NCBI RefSeq assembly: GCF_024347395.1
Contig: NZ_AP025472.1
Span: 1,054,001-1,118,000, forward strand
Direction: 5' to 3'
Length of the DNA: 64,000 bases
Source: Vibrio cortegadensis
Lineage (GTDB): Bacteria; Pseudomonadota; Gammaproteobacteria; Enterobacterales; Vibrionaceae
Position 1 is the first letter of the stretch; the number at the start of each line of letters is the position of its first letter. The notes beneath the pieces were generated by a model. It saw only the letters and a list, made by a program, of their open reading frames with translations. It was not told the DNA's origin and did no database searches. Below are positions 62,977 to 64,000 of the stretch, piece after piece. The position numbers and the translations under genes were made by a program.

Positions 62977-64000
62977 CTAAAAATTGGCATCAGCAGTGAA
63001 CACCATTACTTTTTTAGTTACAGGGTGAATCAGACGTAAATATTCAGCATGTAAGTGGAGGCGGTCTTGTTTATAGCCATACAAATCATCGCCAACAATT
63101 GAGCAATTAAGCCCTAAACGATGTGCACAGTGGACTCTGAGTTGATGGGTACGGCCTGTTTTCGGGTAGAGTCTGACTCTTGTTCTGCCTTCTATTCGGT
63201 TAAGGACTTGCCAAGTCGTTTCCGCTTTTCTTCCTTCCTCAAAGCAGACTAACTGCCGAGGTCGATCGCATAAATCTCCCGCTAGTGGCAGCTTAATGAC
63301 ACCGGACTCTTCTTCTACTTCGCCTTCCAACAGAGCAACATAGTGTTTTTCTACTGTTCGTTCAATAAACTGCTTCTGAATAAATCGATTAGCTTCAGAG
63401 GTAAGGGCCAATACAATTAAACCTGATGTAGACATATCAAGTCTATGGACAATCAGAGGGCCAGTCGCATTAGGGTAACGCGATTTTATGCGTGTATAGA
63501 CAGAATCTAAGATGGTTTTTCCAGGAACAGATAGAAACTCTTCAGGCTTATTTACGATAACCATCACGTCATCTTCATAGATAATATCGAGTTCTTTGCC
63601 TTCTGCGGGGTTAACTGTCAATGGACTGGGGTCTGTCTCAATACCATCTAACATATGATTGAGAATTTCATAGCACTTACTTTGGCAGACCGGGTATAAA
63701 TTTTTATGCTGCCTGATCTCTTTTTCAGGCGCGGGGCCCCACCAAAACTCAGCAAGCGCGAGTGGTTTCATTTGATGTTTGAACGCATACTGCAATAGTT
63801 TCGGGGCATTCTCATGCTCTGAATTCACAATAGGTTCGAGTGGTGTATTATCTTTAAATAAATGGTAGAGACTTTGTGTTATGCCATGTTGGTTTAAGAA
63901 TGTACGTTGCTGTAGGTTTAGTTTTGTTAACTTGCCCAGTTCTAGTCTACAGGCATCTTTTTGAGCATTCACAGTGGCATTCTGATTTCTTAGTTGCTCT
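62977..64000 (-). CDS. RluA-family pseudouridine synthase with N-terminal extension (5' partial)
   Basis: At least 331 residues; the frame stays open to the window edge, so a GTG at 63972 is probably not the start. The C-terminal catalytic domain has IVHRLDMSTSGLIVLAL (Asp about residue 175 counted from that GTG) and KTGRTHQLRVHCAH. The upstream part (APKLLQYAFKHQMKPLALAEFWWG) and the YPVCQSKC cysteines belong to a long gammaproteobacterial RluA-like type of about 550 residues. The missing N-terminus would be beyond base 64000. The RNA target is unknown. Confidence 0.85.
   Translation of the reverse strand, partial: EQLRNQNATVNAQKDACRLELGKLTKLNLQQRTFLNQHGITQSLYHLFKDNTPLEPIVNSEHENAPKLLQYAFKHQMKPLALAEFWWGPAPEKEIRQHKNLYPVCQSKCYEILNHMLDGIETDPSPLTVNPAEGKELDIIYEDDVMVIVNKPEEFLSVPGKTILDSVYTRIKSRYPNATGPLIVHRLDMSTSGLIVLALTSEANRFIQKQFIERTVEKHYVALLEGEVEEESGVIKLPLAGDLCDRPRQLVCFEEGRKAETTWQVLNRIEGRTRVRLYPKTGRTHQLRVHCAHRLGLNCSIVGDDLYGYKQDRLHLHAEYLRLIHPVTKKVMVFTADANF

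Noticed and set aside
1..64000. CRISPR arrays, tRNA or rRNA genes, insertion sequences, prophage
   Set aside because: No regularly spaced repeats, cloverleaf-like sequences, transposase or phage structural genes were seen.

Overview
The window looks like a chromosomal segment of a marine Vibrio or close relative. This is inferred from protein similarity and gene neighbourhoods: hisBHAFI; ppiB-lpxH; torECA followed by an EF-P-like gene; sapABCDF next to pspF-pspABC, with a two-adaptor RND pump behind; and a complete tad pilus locus. I see no rRNA, tRNA, insertion sequence, prophage or CRISPR array.

Layout. 1-3160: distal half of the histidine operon (hisB end, hisH, hisA, hisF, hisIE). 3173-8646: housekeeping genes (YchJ-like, EAL-HDOD, lpxH, ppiB, cysS, tdk). 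8816-14300: a Rossmann oxidoreductase and LysR regulator divergent from a PACE efflux gene, a small conserved protein, a coiled-coil lipoprotein and a formate channel. 14301-19520: a FetB-type permease without its ATPase, then the TMAO respiration operon torE-torC-torA. 19689-27730: efpL, a GH36 alpha-galactosidase, a 10-TM metal exporter with a Fur-box-like site, a Mn-dependent pyrophosphatase, a DUF2750 protein and a secreted metzincin-discoidin protease. 27773-41200: sapFDCBA, pspF, pspABC with a sigma-54 promoter, and a vexIJK-like RND system. 41262-48167: tag, metC, cls, an NSS transporter preceded by a perfect TyrR box, a pseudouridine synthase and a methyltransferase.

48588-60317: one tad/flp locus (flp, tadV, rcpC, rcpA, rcpB-like, tadZ, tadA, tadB, tadC, tadD, tadE, tadF, tadG, an unrecognised secreted protein, an OmpA-like protein), tightly packed on the + strand. 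tadZ is split by a one-base frameshift. A two-TM diguanylate cyclase converges on it. The window closes with a META-domain lipoprotein, a DUF1289 protein and the C-terminal part of a large RluA-type enzyme that runs off the right edge.

The points most worth following are the tadZ frameshift, the dyad abutting the flp -10 element, the unknown tad-associated protein, the TyrR box before an NSS transporter, the metzincin-discoidin protein, the Fur-like box before the metal exporter and the FetB gene without fetA.
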